Assembly: GCA_039881145.1 (NCBI GenBank)
Contig: JAYKKI010000005.1
Location: forward strand, 24,175,501 to 24,239,500
DNA: 64,000 bases
From: Druceiella hillmani
Lineage: Eukaryota > Arthropoda > Insecta > Lepidoptera > Hepialidae
Direction of reading: 5' to 3'
This document shows, one piece after another, positions 22,935 through 34,149 of the stretch. The notes below the pieces were generated by a model. That model did no database searches, had not been told where the DNA came from, and was given only the letters and a program-made list of their open reading frames with translations. Each line of letters opens with the position of its first letter. Within the stretch, counting starts at the first letter, position 1. The position numbers and the translations under genes are program-made.

Positions 22935-24065
22935 TTCTAGTTAAGATATCTTAATACGAGTTGTTAAAATATGTTTTGCAATTTTTAATTTGAGGAAATA
23001 CTGGAAACGAAGCGCAATTACAACCCTTATATAGCTGTAATTAACCTTTCTGGGTACAACACAAGGATTTGTAAAATATTTTGAGAAATTACTACGAAAA
23101 CCTAATTTAAGCGTGGTACGATTCGTATAAGACCGGTTTTAGTTTATGAGCCGCATTTGCGAACTATTGATGTGCAATGACTCTCCGCTTCTCTATGCTT
23201 TTGAAATTCTATATATTAGCAATTTATTCGAATTTTTATTTAAATTTATATTATCACAAATCCACAATTTGAAGTGATGCGGACTGCACTAACAAACCTT
23301 ACTATATGCGCATCCTGACGTGCATTGGCTTATTTTAATAAATATTTTAAATTAATATCTCTGTAAAGAAAATTATTAGATAAGAATAGCAGGCATTATA
23401 TGAGTTATATATTTAATTTATTTATACTTATGACGTATTAAGGTTGTTTTATCGAGTACATATAAATTTCGTTTAAGTTAGTCACCGGCGTTTTTCGAGA
23501 AGTAATTTTTTTTATACATAAAAATTAATGTTTGTGTGTTCATCTTTTATGTGTTCGCGCGATCGTTCATTCGATTGTGACGAAACTTTCGTGAGTAGTT
23601 GTGCGCATTTTGGGAAAGGTTTTTAAATTAAGTTCATGTGAACGAAGTAGCCTGTCAGGTCGATCGCGATTATATGCACATAGTTTATCCGATTAAGTTG
23701 AAATACTATACTAAACTTCTTAATAGGTTTTAATATGCACAATTTTAAATATTAAAGGGTACGTGGTATTTCTTTTAAACTATAATAATTTAGTTGATAT
23801 TATGTTTCAATATATAAATACACAGTCTGTATATGTTTCGTAGAATGAGTTTTGCATTAAAATGCTTTCTAAATGCCACCTGATTTTCTTCCAATTTTTA
23901 ACATACCTTATTAAAAAAGTTTTGGAGGTAGTATAGTAAAGGTGGGGCAGAGTATACCGTAAAATGCTTTAGATATTCATATCCGGTCAATGTTGTGTCA
24001 TAATTACTACTAGATCATCCTGTTTATTTTTAAAAGATCTCTTCAGTAACACACCGCTGCATGGA
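22935..24065. other. AT-rich DNA, no feature seen
   Basis: A moderately CpG-containing patch at 23550-23680 (TTCGCGCGATCGTTCATTCG, GGTCGATCGCGATTATATG) may be another weak repeat or element. Confidence 0.45.
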
Positions 24066-24069
24066 ATAT

Positions 24070-24305
24070 CTAAGAACTACATTTCCATCCCAAGTTCGAT
24101 GTACGAAGAAGATATAAAAAAAAAATTAAAATATTATTTTCGTATTATGTAATTCAACCATGTTATCTTGTAAAAAATCATCTCAGTTAGTTTCAAATTG
24201 AAAGAGCTTTAATGGACGGAACGGACAGATAGACGTGATGAAATTTTAAGGATTATATGTTTGTCATTTAACTACGGAGACCTAAAAAGGGAATTCTAAG
24301 ATGGT
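24070..24305 (+). repeat. Copy of the ACGGAACCCTAAAAA-ending family
   Basis: TGGACGGAACGGACAGATAG, GACGTGATGAAATTTTAAGG and TAACTACGGAGACCTAAAAA lie in family order, ending near 24290. Substitutions are frequent. Confidence 0.45.
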
Positions 24306-24610
24306 GCTGTTTTTAACGATATATGGTACTTTAAAGTACATATGGAGAATAACGAAATTTTTGAAAAAAGGACAAGGTAAGAAATAAATTACTCTGTTCC
24401 AAGGCAGAAATAAGTCATAACAGACGTTTAAATATTATTAATCAAACGAAATGAAGGTTAAGTGTTTTCATTTCTCAATCAAATTATCTCAAATAATAAA
24501 CCCATCATCTTATTTTCGTACGAGTGAATAATAAGAGGACTAAATTATATTCAAATACACATTTGAATTTTTTTATTTGTACGTCTGCAAATAATTTCAA
24601 CACAAATTAA

Positions 24611-24775
24611 CCTCTAACTAATATTATATATCTTTAATTCTTTTAACTAATATTATAAATGCCAAAGTTTGGCTGGATGAAGGGTGCTTACGTGTTATTG
24701 CATAACTCCGTAATTTATTAGATCTATACGAAATTTGTCATACGAATAGATTACAGTTTGGATACTATATTTCTA

Positions 24776-24778
<3 letters not shown>
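24611..24778 (+). mobile_element. Helitron-like 5' region fragment
   Basis: TTAACTAATATTATAAATGC followed by CAAAGTTTGG, then CATAACTCCGTAATTTATTA and TACGAAATTTGTCATACGAA match the layout of the lepidopteran Helitron-like 5' region: ACTAATATTATAAAGGCGAAAG, a TACTCCTTCACGC stretch, and GATGAAATTTGGCATG. A preceding CTAACTAATATTATATATC is a partial second copy. It runs straight into the (TA)n tract. Confidence 0.55.

Positions 24779-24841
<63 letters not shown>
24779..24841. repeat. (TA)n microsatellite
   Basis: About 60 bp of uninterrupted TA directly abuts the Helitron-like fragment. Confidence 0.95.
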
Positions 24842-24844
<3 letters not shown>

Positions 24845-24845
<1 letters not shown>

Positions 24846-26440
24846 GCTTCTGTAGTCTATAGGAATGATATTGCGTATAGGAGCTAGGTTAAATTAACTT
24901 CCATTTAACTTCAGATATATGTTAATAGTAAAATTTATCCTAATGATAATTATACTAGAAAATACAAAGTTACCACACCTGTATATGTAGGATGTCATTG
25001 TAATTTTAACGTTGTTTATTGTAATCAATGGAAAAATTACATTACAGCATTCTACATCAATATAATTTTTTTCATTTGAAAATATTTAAGTTATTATGTT
25101 TACAATTTATAAAAATTACTTCTCTTCTTTACTATTTCCTCCTTAGTTATTTTAGTCTACTAACTGTACAAAAGAAACTATATCGTATCTTACGATATTC
25201 CCGTTATTACTTACTATAATATTAAAGATTCTTCGTAAGATTAAATTATTGCTCTGGTGGTTTTATTATATCATTAATAGTAGCAAGGACAGAATGTTCA
25301 CATACTGTAAATCAAGTACCAAAACAATTTGTTGAAATAATAAACAAATTTGTCCTTCGAAATCCGTAACTTAAATCACGCGTGTATCATGAATTGAGTT
25401 CAATTATATATCAGTACATCTTGCGTGATTTTCTCTTTTCCCTGTTTACGTTTTTGATTGCTTAAGTCTTGATAAACATAAAATCACAATTGATGCTGAT
25501 TGAAATTAATATACAATTGATACTAACAGGGAAATTGTCAACTAAAGCGCAATTTCCACGAATAGAAAAACCAAAATGTTGTTCCATTCTTAGTACCATG
25601 TACTCTGTCACATGTATACCCATTTTATCTATCTTTTATCAAGACCATTTATTTTCACTGACGAAATATCTTAATATAGTGCCCGACGATAATATAATCA
25701 ATGTTTCGGAAAACAATCAAAACAGATTTTATAGTTGGTACGTATGTCATACATTCATGCATACATGATATGAATTTGTATTATACATTAATTAATACTT
25801 GTAGAATAGAACAGGTAAAGCAGAACTACATTCGGCACAGTTATTATATTAACATAAAATTGAAAACACATACACATAACATAAATTGAAAACTTACAAG
25901 GGCCTGAGCGCTGTTCATAGTACTTGCATTTCATTGAAGAAATTTTTTGTTAAAATAAAGATTATTCTATGGTACCAGTAAGAAAGAAAATATATAAAAT
26001 TTATGTTGTATTGTGAATAATTTCAGTCTAATCTGATGGATATAAATAATATATCTAGTAAGGAAACCAATATATCTTTTGAAAAAGTTAATCTCTATTA
26101 AAAACGAACTTTTAATGCATTAACTGGTACATGCAATAATTTATTCGGAGAAATAAAGTACCTTAGTTCCAGAACGAAACCAACATTTCAAAAGTGATAA
26201 GTGTATTCGTAATGCAATAAGAATGTCGTTCTACTCCAATAGACAAATGCCAGAAAAGATTATTCCCCGTATTAGAAAAACCTACGCATCACAAATAAGG
26301 TAAATTGTCAATAATGCTTTCAACCTTATCATATTCAGTCGTCCTTTCTACTCCATTTCAATATTCCGCTGGGAATCAAATCCCAACTATGATGTAACTT
26401 CAGTCCCTTCAATCAAAGTACCTCTATACCGGTATCAATT
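24845..26440. other. AT-rich DNA, no feature seen
   Basis: Open frames of 60-99 codons here are AT-driven and unrecognised. Confidence 0.55.
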
Positions 26441-26444
26441 CTCG

Positions 26445-26545
26445 TAGCAGGTTTATTAAAAGCCCGCTACCCAAATTCAGAACGAAATTAGTCTCCGGAC
26501 CGTTCGCCGCTGCCGATTATGTGGTGTACTTTTGTTGTTATCGCA
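26445..26545. promoter_or_regulatory. Small GC-richer patch
   Basis: AAAAGCCCGCTACCC, TCTCCGGACCGTTCGCCGC and TGCCGATTATGTGG form a 100-bp patch of balanced composition. No frame and no repeat match recognised. Confidence 0.15.
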
Positions 26546-28280
26546 GGATACATGTTACAGTTTAAATCCGAAAACATCGATTATTCGTTGTAATAAAAAA
26601 CGATCAAGTATTAAACGAACTCACATGTCACAGACATAACATAGATGCTGTACAAAAAATATTATAACAGTTTTATATCATTGATAAACGATTAATTGTT
26701 TAAGTTAATATGTGCTTCTTTCTGTAAAATGGTTTGAATAATTTTAGAAGATAAAATATCCAAAATTATAAACTAAAATGCCTTGAACTTTACATAGAAA
26801 TTACTGTTGAAAACGTATATTACTATTATTATATACACGTTTTACATTATATATTTTAATTAAATTTGAGAATTCCTATAATATGCAATGAGAATCCCTA
26901 TAATTGCAAGTAGACCAGAAATAAACAGCAAAAGCTCGTTCTTTGCCTTGTTGAAGTCATTTTATAAAAAAATTAATTAAAAGAAAATTTATTAAATGAA
27001 AAAATACAGAATTGAGCCTTATTATTTTTGATGATTTTGTTAAGAAAATACCGCATATGTCAATGTAAATATACATTTTAACCTATCACTTCGATTGAAT
27101 GTATATAGTATATTTACAGATTACTAAACTTAATATAATAAGTATATTTCAATGATTATTTCAATGCGTGTTTAAAAAAAAACTAGGTTTTATAAATAAT
27201 CTCTAAATATTTTATTAAAAAATTGTGTCTATCTGTAGTTCCATATTTCTCAAATAAAATAAAAATTTATGTCCTTTTCAAACAGAGCAAAGATTATTTA
27301 AATAACGAAATTCGTAATTGAATGCTATAAAGTATCAAAGTTTAAAACTATTATATGGACTATACGAACTATATATAGTTTTTCTTAAGAAAGCGAGTAA
27401 AAATGAAAATGGCAACGAAATTTCTAAGTAGTTTAAATAAATATGTGTATAAAGTTTAAACCGAAAGTCGACTTATAGTGAGATCTATGTAAAATAGATT
27501 TCATCATATTATTTGCTATAGCGGATCGAAGCAGATATATAGGCAGAATTTTATGCTTGATTATTAAAATTGTTATATTTGAGTCATATTTAAATATATA
27601 TGTTCATTAGGCATGGCTAGAAATTAACAGATTACGTTGGGAAAACAAATTTGAATAACTTTAAAAAGTTATTCAAAATGTTCAATCGTGGCTTACGTGA
27701 TTCGTTGTATATTATTTTAAAAGTTTCATTATTTACTATATTCATATAACATAAAATAAACTATTTGATTATATACAAAAGTAAATCATAGACAAGGTAA
27801 AAATACTAGGCTAGTAGAATATATTATTTTATAAACCTGTTAAGTATAAATATAACTCGCACTTTGAGGGCTCCCCATATTTATTAATACATTTCCTAGT
27901 ATTATTTCACTGGCGTAAACATTTTGTGACTTTCCTGAAATACTTGTTTTATTACTCATAACTTTCTCATATCTTATACTTAATCGTCTTGAGTATTTGT
28001 AGTTTAAATACAGGGTATAACAAATATTACGCAGTATAGATGAACCTAATAACAAAATAGGTCTAAAATGCCGTTCATTTTTCACCAAATCGTAATTTTT
28101 GGTGAAAGAAATATTAAAAAACAAACACAGAAAATTAAGAAAAGACTGTTGAAGTAATTTGAACATTAAAACACACAGTTAATACGAATATGAGCAACTG
28201 CTAAGAAAATGTAACAATTTTTTAATAGGCGAGTCCGTGTAAATATGTTAATAGCAATATTTAAAGAATAGTTTAATCCA
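26546..28280. other. AT-rich DNA, one small duplication
   Basis: TGAGAATTCCTATAATATGC and TGAGAATCCCTATAATTGC (about 26867 and 26889) are a tandem duplication. The 108-codon minus frame at 27840-28166 is AT-driven and unrecognised. Confidence 0.5.
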
Positions 28281-28284
28281 ATGA

Positions 28285-28515
28285 TTACTGGCCAGATTGG
28301 TCAAAACCTACTTTGTCTGGTGAGTTCGGACTTTCGCTGTAGCACTCGTAACAATGCCTAGGGCGTTGAATAATAATAAACAAAAGTTTCTATGCATTTG
28401 GGTTGGATGGGTGGATAGAGCGTCGTTTGGCAGTCGCCGCCCAACTCGCGCCGCCCGTCGTAGCTCATCAAAAAGGGCTCACTTTACGTCGAGTTATTAT
28501 AATTGTTTTATGGTA
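28285..28515. promoter_or_regulatory. GC-richer island 9, candidate enhancer
   Basis: AATGATTACTGGCCAGATTG, AATAATAATAAACAAAAG (forkhead/homeodomain-like), GGTTGGATGGGTGGATAG, CAACTCGCGCCGCCCGTCG and TTTTATGGTAATAAAC (a TTTATGG Caudal/Abd-B-like core) are packed in about 230 bp without an open frame. The mix of balanced composition and clustered factor-like cores is typical of conserved non-coding elements; conservation itself cannot be seen here. Confidence 0.32.
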
Positions 28516-28639
28516 ATAAACTGAAAAAGACCGAATATTAAATGTTTTATTTAAATTTGCATTTAGACTGTATTCGTTGGTTTTATCTATCCACAAGAAG
28601 GGTTCTAAATCCTTTGTCATAATTCAAAAACGGGTGAGA

Positions 28640-28700
28640 GGAATGTTAGAAAGTATCAGGGAGCGAGAGAAAAAAGGGCTGTGAGAGAGAAACATGGTTC
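28640..28700. promoter_or_regulatory. GAGA-rich patch
   Basis: GGGAGCGAGAGAAAAAAGGG and TGTGAGAGAGAAAC supply several GAGAG cores of the kind bound by GAGA factor in insects. It could also be simple purine-rich sequence. Confidence 0.2.
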
Positions 28701-28890
28701 TTAGATACACATATAATACGCATAGTTTACTTTGAAATAAGAAATATTTTTACAATTATCTGGATTAAGTGCATCTTTACATTTTTTAAACAATAGAATT
28801 TTTCATATAATAGATATAGTCGCGAGTGAATGGTAATTATAGATTATTAATATCCAAATAATTAGTTCCAATAACCTTAAGTTTACTCAC

Positions 28891-28893
<3 letters not shown>

Positions 28894-28956
<63 letters not shown>
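28894..28956. repeat. (TA)n microsatellite
   Basis: About 62 bp of TA repeats. Confidence 0.95.
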
Positions 28957-28957
<1 letters not shown>

Positions 28958-28959
28958 CA

Positions 28960-29670
28960 AGTACAGTTAGATGCTATTTATTATCCAAGCTATGTGGGAT
29001 GAAAGGAAGGCAAGAAGGCGTGGTATCCCGTTGGTATATAATGACAATTGTTAACTTTCATTACAGCCATGTTACCTCGCTCGAAGGTGGTGCGAATGTA
29101 GAGATAGACTAAAGTAATATTTTAAGGCTGAAATTTTACAACGAAATCTCTTGTATTTAAATGTTGGTATATTTATGGACCACTGCCATTAATTTCATGA
29201 TTATTTTAGGACGTTGTGATATTGCAAAACTATAAAGTAAGTTAAATTTGTCAAGGGCACTGGGAGAAATTCACAATATCAATTCAAAAACTCCAACCTT
29301 CTCTTTTGCATCAAATAGAAAATAAATACAATAGTTGAATCGCAAGAAGAAACGACAGAATAAGATTAGTTTTATTCTTCTATATGCAAATTTCTTAATG
29401 CTTTCCTCAACATTTGCTATTTCTTCTTTCATTTTGGGGGTGTCACATGGACGAATCTTTCTATTTAAAAAGAGAGTACTTCTCGGATCTTTCTACATTG
29501 CTCATATTGTTCATTGTTCATTCTTTGGTCATTTGTTTAGTTACAATGTTAAATCATCGTATTAAATACTAATTACATGTTGGATTAGATATTGTTGTTT
29601 ATTTCGAACCTGCTAGCGAGAGGATAAATGTTAATATATATATTGAAATTACTTAACTGGATATTGGCGT
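28960..29670. other. AT-rich DNA, no feature seen
   Basis: A 76-codon frame (29335-29565) begins with a non-ATG codon in an AT-rich context and is not supported. Confidence 0.55.
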
Positions 29671-29940
29671 TATGATATAACGGTATGAAACTGGACAGCA
29701 TTTGGAATTGTTTTACTGCTCAGTTACGTTTTGAATTGTATGGTAAAGAATTTCAAATCGTTATGACTAGAATTGTACGGTACGGCATTTCGAGTCGTTA
29801 CAATTGGGATTGTGCGGTACAGCATTTGGAATCGTTTTACTGCATAGTTACGATTTGAATTGTATGGTACAGAATTTCAAATCGTTATGATTACAATTGT
29901 ACGGTACAGTATTCGGAATTGTGCAGTCCAGCATTTAGGA
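29670..29940. repeat. Nested tandem repeat, 124-bp period
   Basis: CAGCATTTGGAAT(T/C)GTTTTACTGC starts units at 29696 and 29820, with a shorter one near 29929. Within each, the phrases GAATTGTA(C/T)GGTA and TTTCAAATCGTTATGA recur at roughly 40-bp steps, so the unit itself arose by smaller duplications. Confidence 0.9.
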
Positions 29941-29944
29941 TGTC

Positions 29945-30530
29945 AACTTTTTGCTGTTCAATTTTGATTTCAATTATATTTGTTCATAATCCATCTGCAA
30001 GTTTTCTCCAAGTATATTTTAAATTTGTTGTGATTATTTTAATTGTTTTTGCATTTTTAATGTCTTTTCATAAAATTTTCCGTTAATTTTCAGATTCTTT
30101 TACACTAAGCAATGTATTTTAGCTTGCTTCTTGTGTTGGCGCTAATCTCTAAGTTAAGTGAGATATTTCTTTAAAAAGTACATTAATAAACATGGTGATA
30201 TTTGTTTACCTTTAAGTTTTAGAATCAAGTGTACCTATTTCTTAGCATGACATATGGTTAGTTTCACTAACTATTTACGTTAATAAAAAAAGTTAGTTTA
30301 ATGTTGCACAATGCAGTTAACTGTTCAGTAACCAATGTCGTCTAGCAGTAAAATTAATTTGCAACAAAACGAAATTTCACGGTCGCGGACCATTCAAACA
30401 GAACGTGACCGTCTGCTATGAGTCAAGAGTCGAGACGAAAAATAAGTCAAGGTCCAGATCTTACAGGTTATTATATTGAATATTAACTTAATCTGAACCT
30501 GAACAATTAATCTAAAGAAAAAAAATGAGA
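29945..30530. other. AT-rich DNA with a small GC-richer patch
   Basis: The patch at 30375-30460 contains TTCACGGTCGCGGACC and AACGTGACCGTCTGC, whose CACGGTC/GACCGT cores are partly inverted. Nothing else is supported. Confidence 0.4.
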
Positions 30531-30531
30531 G

Positions 30532-30548
30532 ATATATATATATATATA
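30532..30548. repeat. Short (TA)n
   Basis: A TA run of about 16 bp. Confidence 0.85.
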
Positions 30549-31039
30549 CCATTTTAATAAACGTAAAACAAATCGTAGTTAAAACATTTGCAAGGGAAAA
30601 TTATTAATGGATAAATTTGAAAAATTGTTTTCTAAAAAGTATAAAAAACATATTAACTGGTACTGTAGCGTAAGATTAAACCAATTTCATAAATTTATGG
30701 AAAGTACTAAATTTATAAATTGATAATAAAATGTTAAATGACCGGTTCAAAAAGACGTTTGAAAAAAAATGAAGATTCTTTGGAAAGGACAAAGAATATA
30801 ATTAAAAAAAAACCTTATCAAAATAAAAAGTATTTCTTAAAAAATATACATTACTCTTAGTAAAAGAAATATTTGTAGTCTTTCTAAGCATTAAAATTTT
30901 GTTTTTCTTGAGGAATCACAAAATGTATACTATGACAAAACTGTAAGAAAAATATGTATGTACTGTGAAAAATTTTAGGAAAAATGATTTCAATATAGTA
31001 TTTAGGTTTTTCTGAATTCAGAAACATTTTTTTAGAATC

Positions 31040-31270
31040 GTTGTCTGTCTGTATATCTATTTGTTCGTGTGTCACGCAAGTATTACTGGACCTATTTAAA
31101 TGGGACCCTAACTACAATAATCCGTGAGGTCCACATTAAAATTTAGGCGAATTACATTGTACAAGGAAAATTTTGTATGTCTATCGGTATTCATTTATCT
31201 GTTTAGCTATTTGTTCATGTAAAAATTACTGAATTTATTCGAATTAAACTTTCATTAGCATGAATACTAC
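31040..31270. repeat. Decayed interspersed repeat, tandem pair at 150 bp
   Basis: ATCTATTTGTTCGTGTG (about 31055) and AGCTATTTGTTCATGTA (31205) each continue into ATTACTG(G/A)A(C/T)(C/T)TATT-like sequence. This resembles the TCTGTTTGTTCCTTTCACGC part of lepidopteran repeats, here present twice. Confidence 0.4.
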
Positions 31271-31330
31271 AATTATAATGATCTTCAGACACATATGATC
31301 ATTGCATTTTGTGATTGCTTTACAGCATAA

Positions 31331-31648
31331 TGGTTTACAAATAATCCCGAAGGAAGTGGAAATTTAACTAGTAACATTCAAGTAACAAAACCGTGTATGA
31401 ATAAAAATGGTCGAAGAAATCGCGATGATACCGCTATTCTTACTCCTGATATGATAATCGGTAGGTCCAGGACACCCGACTGTGATGACAAATCTACATA
31501 CCAACTAAACCCCTTTGGTGACATTGCTGACCCCACGTCAGATGAGATAACTAATAAAATTGAACGTAACAAAGCGTCGGGTCTCGATATCAATAAGGAC
31601 TCTATTATAAAAGGAGATTGTCGAGAGGAAACTTCGCAGACACATTAA
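31331..31648 (+). mobile_element. Block A: flanking homologous block of a retroelement
   Basis: A run of 105 codons is open from 31331 (after TAA) to TAA at 31646; its first ATG is at 31397. The 88 bases 31410-31497 align without gaps to 33920-34007 with 59 identities by hand count, and homology continues after a 42-bp deletion in the second copy. Both copies are open in the same frame over the match. They flank the Ty3/Gypsy relic in the same orientation, so they may be long-terminal-repeat remnants or duplicated gag-like coding pieces. The tail phrase NKIERNKASGLD also recalls the start of LINE reverse transcriptases, a weaker alternative. Confidence 0.45.
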
Positions 31649-31735
31649 GTTCGGATGATCATTATAATTGTAGTATTCATTATAATAATTTAAGTTCATT
31701 TAAAAAGAGTCTCTCATTCCGTCGAATTTTTTAAC

Positions 31736-31753
31736 TGGCGCCCCAATACGGAG
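31736..31753 (+). other. Possible tRNA-Lys primer-binding site
   Basis: TGGCGCCC at 31736-31743, continuing CAATACGGAG, resembles the lysine-tRNA primer-binding site start (TGGCGCCC) used by many retroelements. It lies about 1.04 kb upstream of the protease-like stretch in the same orientation, a plausible gag length. The 8-mer could occur by chance and the following bases match poorly. Confidence 0.3.
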
Positions 31754-31759
31754 AGCGCT

Positions 31760-32770
31760 CCATTGAACTACACTGCATGCTTAATAAAAGAAGAGGATCT
31801 TAATATATGATGAATATTAGAAGTTCTTCAGGGACTTTAGATGAGAACTGCTTCTATTTATTTCCATTTAAGTTACCTTCCTTTATCTTTTATTCTTGTA
31901 ATTATTTGGGAGTTTATTGAATTGTAATGATCCAACATAATAATATTATTAACCTCCCGCCACTTCAAATAGAGATGAGGTTGAAATTAATCTTCTTAGG
32001 GTAGTTCATATACAAATATCTGACGGTACTTCAGAACTTTAAATTGGTAGCTGCATCAAATGGTCTAAGTAATATGGGGTTTACTTGCAAAATTAATCTA
32101 CAGTGCTAGTCTCATTTTATCTATGGTAACATCTTTACTAAAATACTTTACAAACCAAAGATTAAAAACGCAGATCTAAATACGTTATAAACCGAAATTT
32201 GAAATTTAAGAAACATCTGTATATAGTTATAAGGATTTATTATTGGAAATAAAAGAAATAAATTAGTGGAAGAATTTAATAATATTTAAAAGGCAGAATG
32301 AAGGGGTAAACTAATTTTAATTAATAACGTCCGGTACTGGAATAAAATGCACATAATAAATTTAACTTTTTAACAATGCTGTAGTTATGTTTGAAGCTCA
32401 AGATATTAATTAATAAAAAAATATAGAAATAAATTATAAACCGGTAAAAATTTTACTTCAAGAAATATTCGGAGCAAAAGTTAGAAATCCATTTTAATTT
32501 TGGACGACACAACACAAATTTATCTCAGAGACACGTATACACCATTCTCTTTCTCTCAGTGAATGAGATGACAACCTTATAGATCCATATTTAACTATAA
32601 TTATAAAAGTAAATATAATTATTAAAAATTTTCACCAACGCAATGTGGCTAATGCGATAATTGCTAACCGTATCGAATATCATCCGAAACGTAGTGAAAT
32701 CAGCAACGATGACGGTAAAAATGTTACGCAGTAAATCTTCACAATCTTAACATAAAAAAAAATTCTTATT
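31760..32770 (+). mobile_element. Presumed gag-region remnant, unrecognisable
   Basis: This AT-rich kilobase lies between the possible primer-binding site and the protease-like stretch, where gag would sit. I can recover only a short open run near 32655-32730 and no CCHC zinc knuckle. Assigned by position only. Confidence 0.2.
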
Positions 32771-32775
32771 ACCAA

Positions 32776-32958
32776 GAAGAATTAAAACTACTTCATATTA
32801 ACCTGGTAGGAAATAATGTTACTTTTAAAATCTTAATACATGCAGGAGTTACTAAATCAGTTATTACTACGTCATTAAGAAACAAGTGTTTTTACGATTG
32901 CCCTACGAAACGAAAAATCATTAAGATATCTTACGGAAGAAGTATACATAACGAATAA
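32776..32958 (+). pseudogene. Decayed retropepsin-like protease of a Ty3/Gypsy element
   Basis: Sixty codons are open before TAA. The phrase FKILIHAGVTKSVI follows the layout of retrotransposon aspartic proteases, in which a hydrophobic FLID-T-G-A core is followed by a Ser/Asn-Val/Tyr-Ile phrase. The catalytic Asp-Thr/Ser-Gly triad is altered to His-Ala-Gly, so it cannot be active. The reverse-transcriptase start follows 80 bp downstream, the expected order for Ty3/Gypsy pol. Confidence 0.7.
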
Positions 32959-33038
32959 TGAATATATTGTTACGTAATTAAATTAAACTTGTCAACTAAT
33001 AAATTCATTACGAAAAAAAAACGAATTAAATAACATGA

Positions 33039-33300
33039 AGCAATGTTAGTCATAGTGCGACCTCGACCATTCGCCATAAAATCCATCCAGTTAAACAGGA
33101 ACCTATTTATCAACGACCTTACCGCTTACCGCAAACCCAACTATTAGAACTACAAAAACAAATCCCAAATTAATGAGACAATTCTTATCAAGCCATCGAA
33201 TAGTCCATAGTAATTTCCGTTCATCTAGTATGAAAAAAATGGATAAAACTAATTAAATATAGAACGGTCATGGATTATCAAAATAAGCTCACTAATTAAA
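33039..33300 (+). pseudogene. Decayed Ty3/Gypsy reverse transcriptase, N-terminal part
   Basis: The first 44 codons include EPIYQRPYRLPQ, the characteristic opening of Ty3/Gypsy reverse transcriptases. TAA at 33171 and a frame change follow. KPSNSP (about 33189) then continues with stop codons where Trp and Ser are usual, then a KKMD-type phrase, and finally VMDYQNKLT (about 33268), matching the R-x-V-x-D-Y-R-x-L-N block. At least five stops and two frame changes mean it is dead. The YxDD catalytic block, RNase H and integrase are not recognisable downstream. Confidence 0.82.
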
Positions 33301-33885
33301 AGTAGAAGTTACGGAACTGATGGTCGTATTACTTTAGATAACTCCTAAAAAATCCTATTGCACTTTCATTTTATTTTTTCCCTTCCAATTATATGAGTAT
33401 ATACACGATACAAGTATGAAACTAACATTTGTGATGGAAAAACACTTGTCAAGATATTAATCGAGAAATGTCAAGTGAAAAGCTCTCTGTGAGAAGATGG
33501 ATATATAATAATATAAAAATTTCACGCTCAGAAAATTACAACTAATTTTCAAAGACGTACATGATGTATTGCCATTTATCGGAAAAACCGCATGAAGTAA
33601 TGATGTATTGCCATTTATCGAATTATCGCACGAATTAAAATTAAAATTACTGTTAAAGGGAATTTTATTAAAGATATAAGTAGTTGTTTTTGGGCTTCAA
33701 ATTAAGATATGAAAATTAACTTCTTTCTAAAGAAAACTAAATATATTTTAAACAAAACTCCAACTGTATTCGAAAGAAGATCTTTACACTAAAATAACAA
33801 CCCAATTCATAATATTTGTTCTATGTATCATATATGTCTTATATTGACGCCTCGAAATCGCTCTGTAGTAAAACTATGAAGACAC
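33301..33885. other. AT-rich interior, no recognisable pol remainder
   Basis: Expected continuation of pol, but no conserved block survives. ATGATGTATTGCCATTTATC occurs at 33561 and 33600, a 39-bp tandem duplication. Confidence 0.5.
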
Positions 33886-33888
33886 TAA

Positions 33889-34146
33889 AATCAAGGGAGG
33901 GTTAGCCAAGATGATCATCGTCGAAGAACCCACCATGGTTCCGCTGACTCCACGCCTTGTATGATGATTCATAGACCCAATATACACGATTTTGATGACA
34001 GAACTACAAGTCCCACGCCGAATGAGACAAATAAGAAACTTAAGTACGAAATTGCAATTAGAAACTGCGATAAAGTCTGGCCACGAGATTGGCTTGGGTC
34101 GGATTTTTTGGACTGTGTTAGGTTGAGTTGGATCGAGTTAGGTTAG
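33889..34146 (+). mobile_element. Block B: second flanking homologous block
   Basis: An 85-codon open run containing 33920-34007, homologous to block A (31410-31497) as described there. Relative to A it lacks 42 bases after 34007 and then rejoins (CCCACGCCGAATGAGACAAA against CCCACGTCAGATGAGATAAC). It ends in a TTAGGTTGAGTTGG / TTAGGTTAGATTAAG repetitive tail at about 34118-34150. Confidence 0.45.
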
Positions 34147-34149
34147 ATT

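Noticed and set aside
31550..31648. NKIERNKASGLD as the start of a LINE reverse transcriptase
   Set aside because: The resemblance is limited to about a dozen residues, is not followed by any further RT block, and the same region is homologous to a block lacking the phrase.
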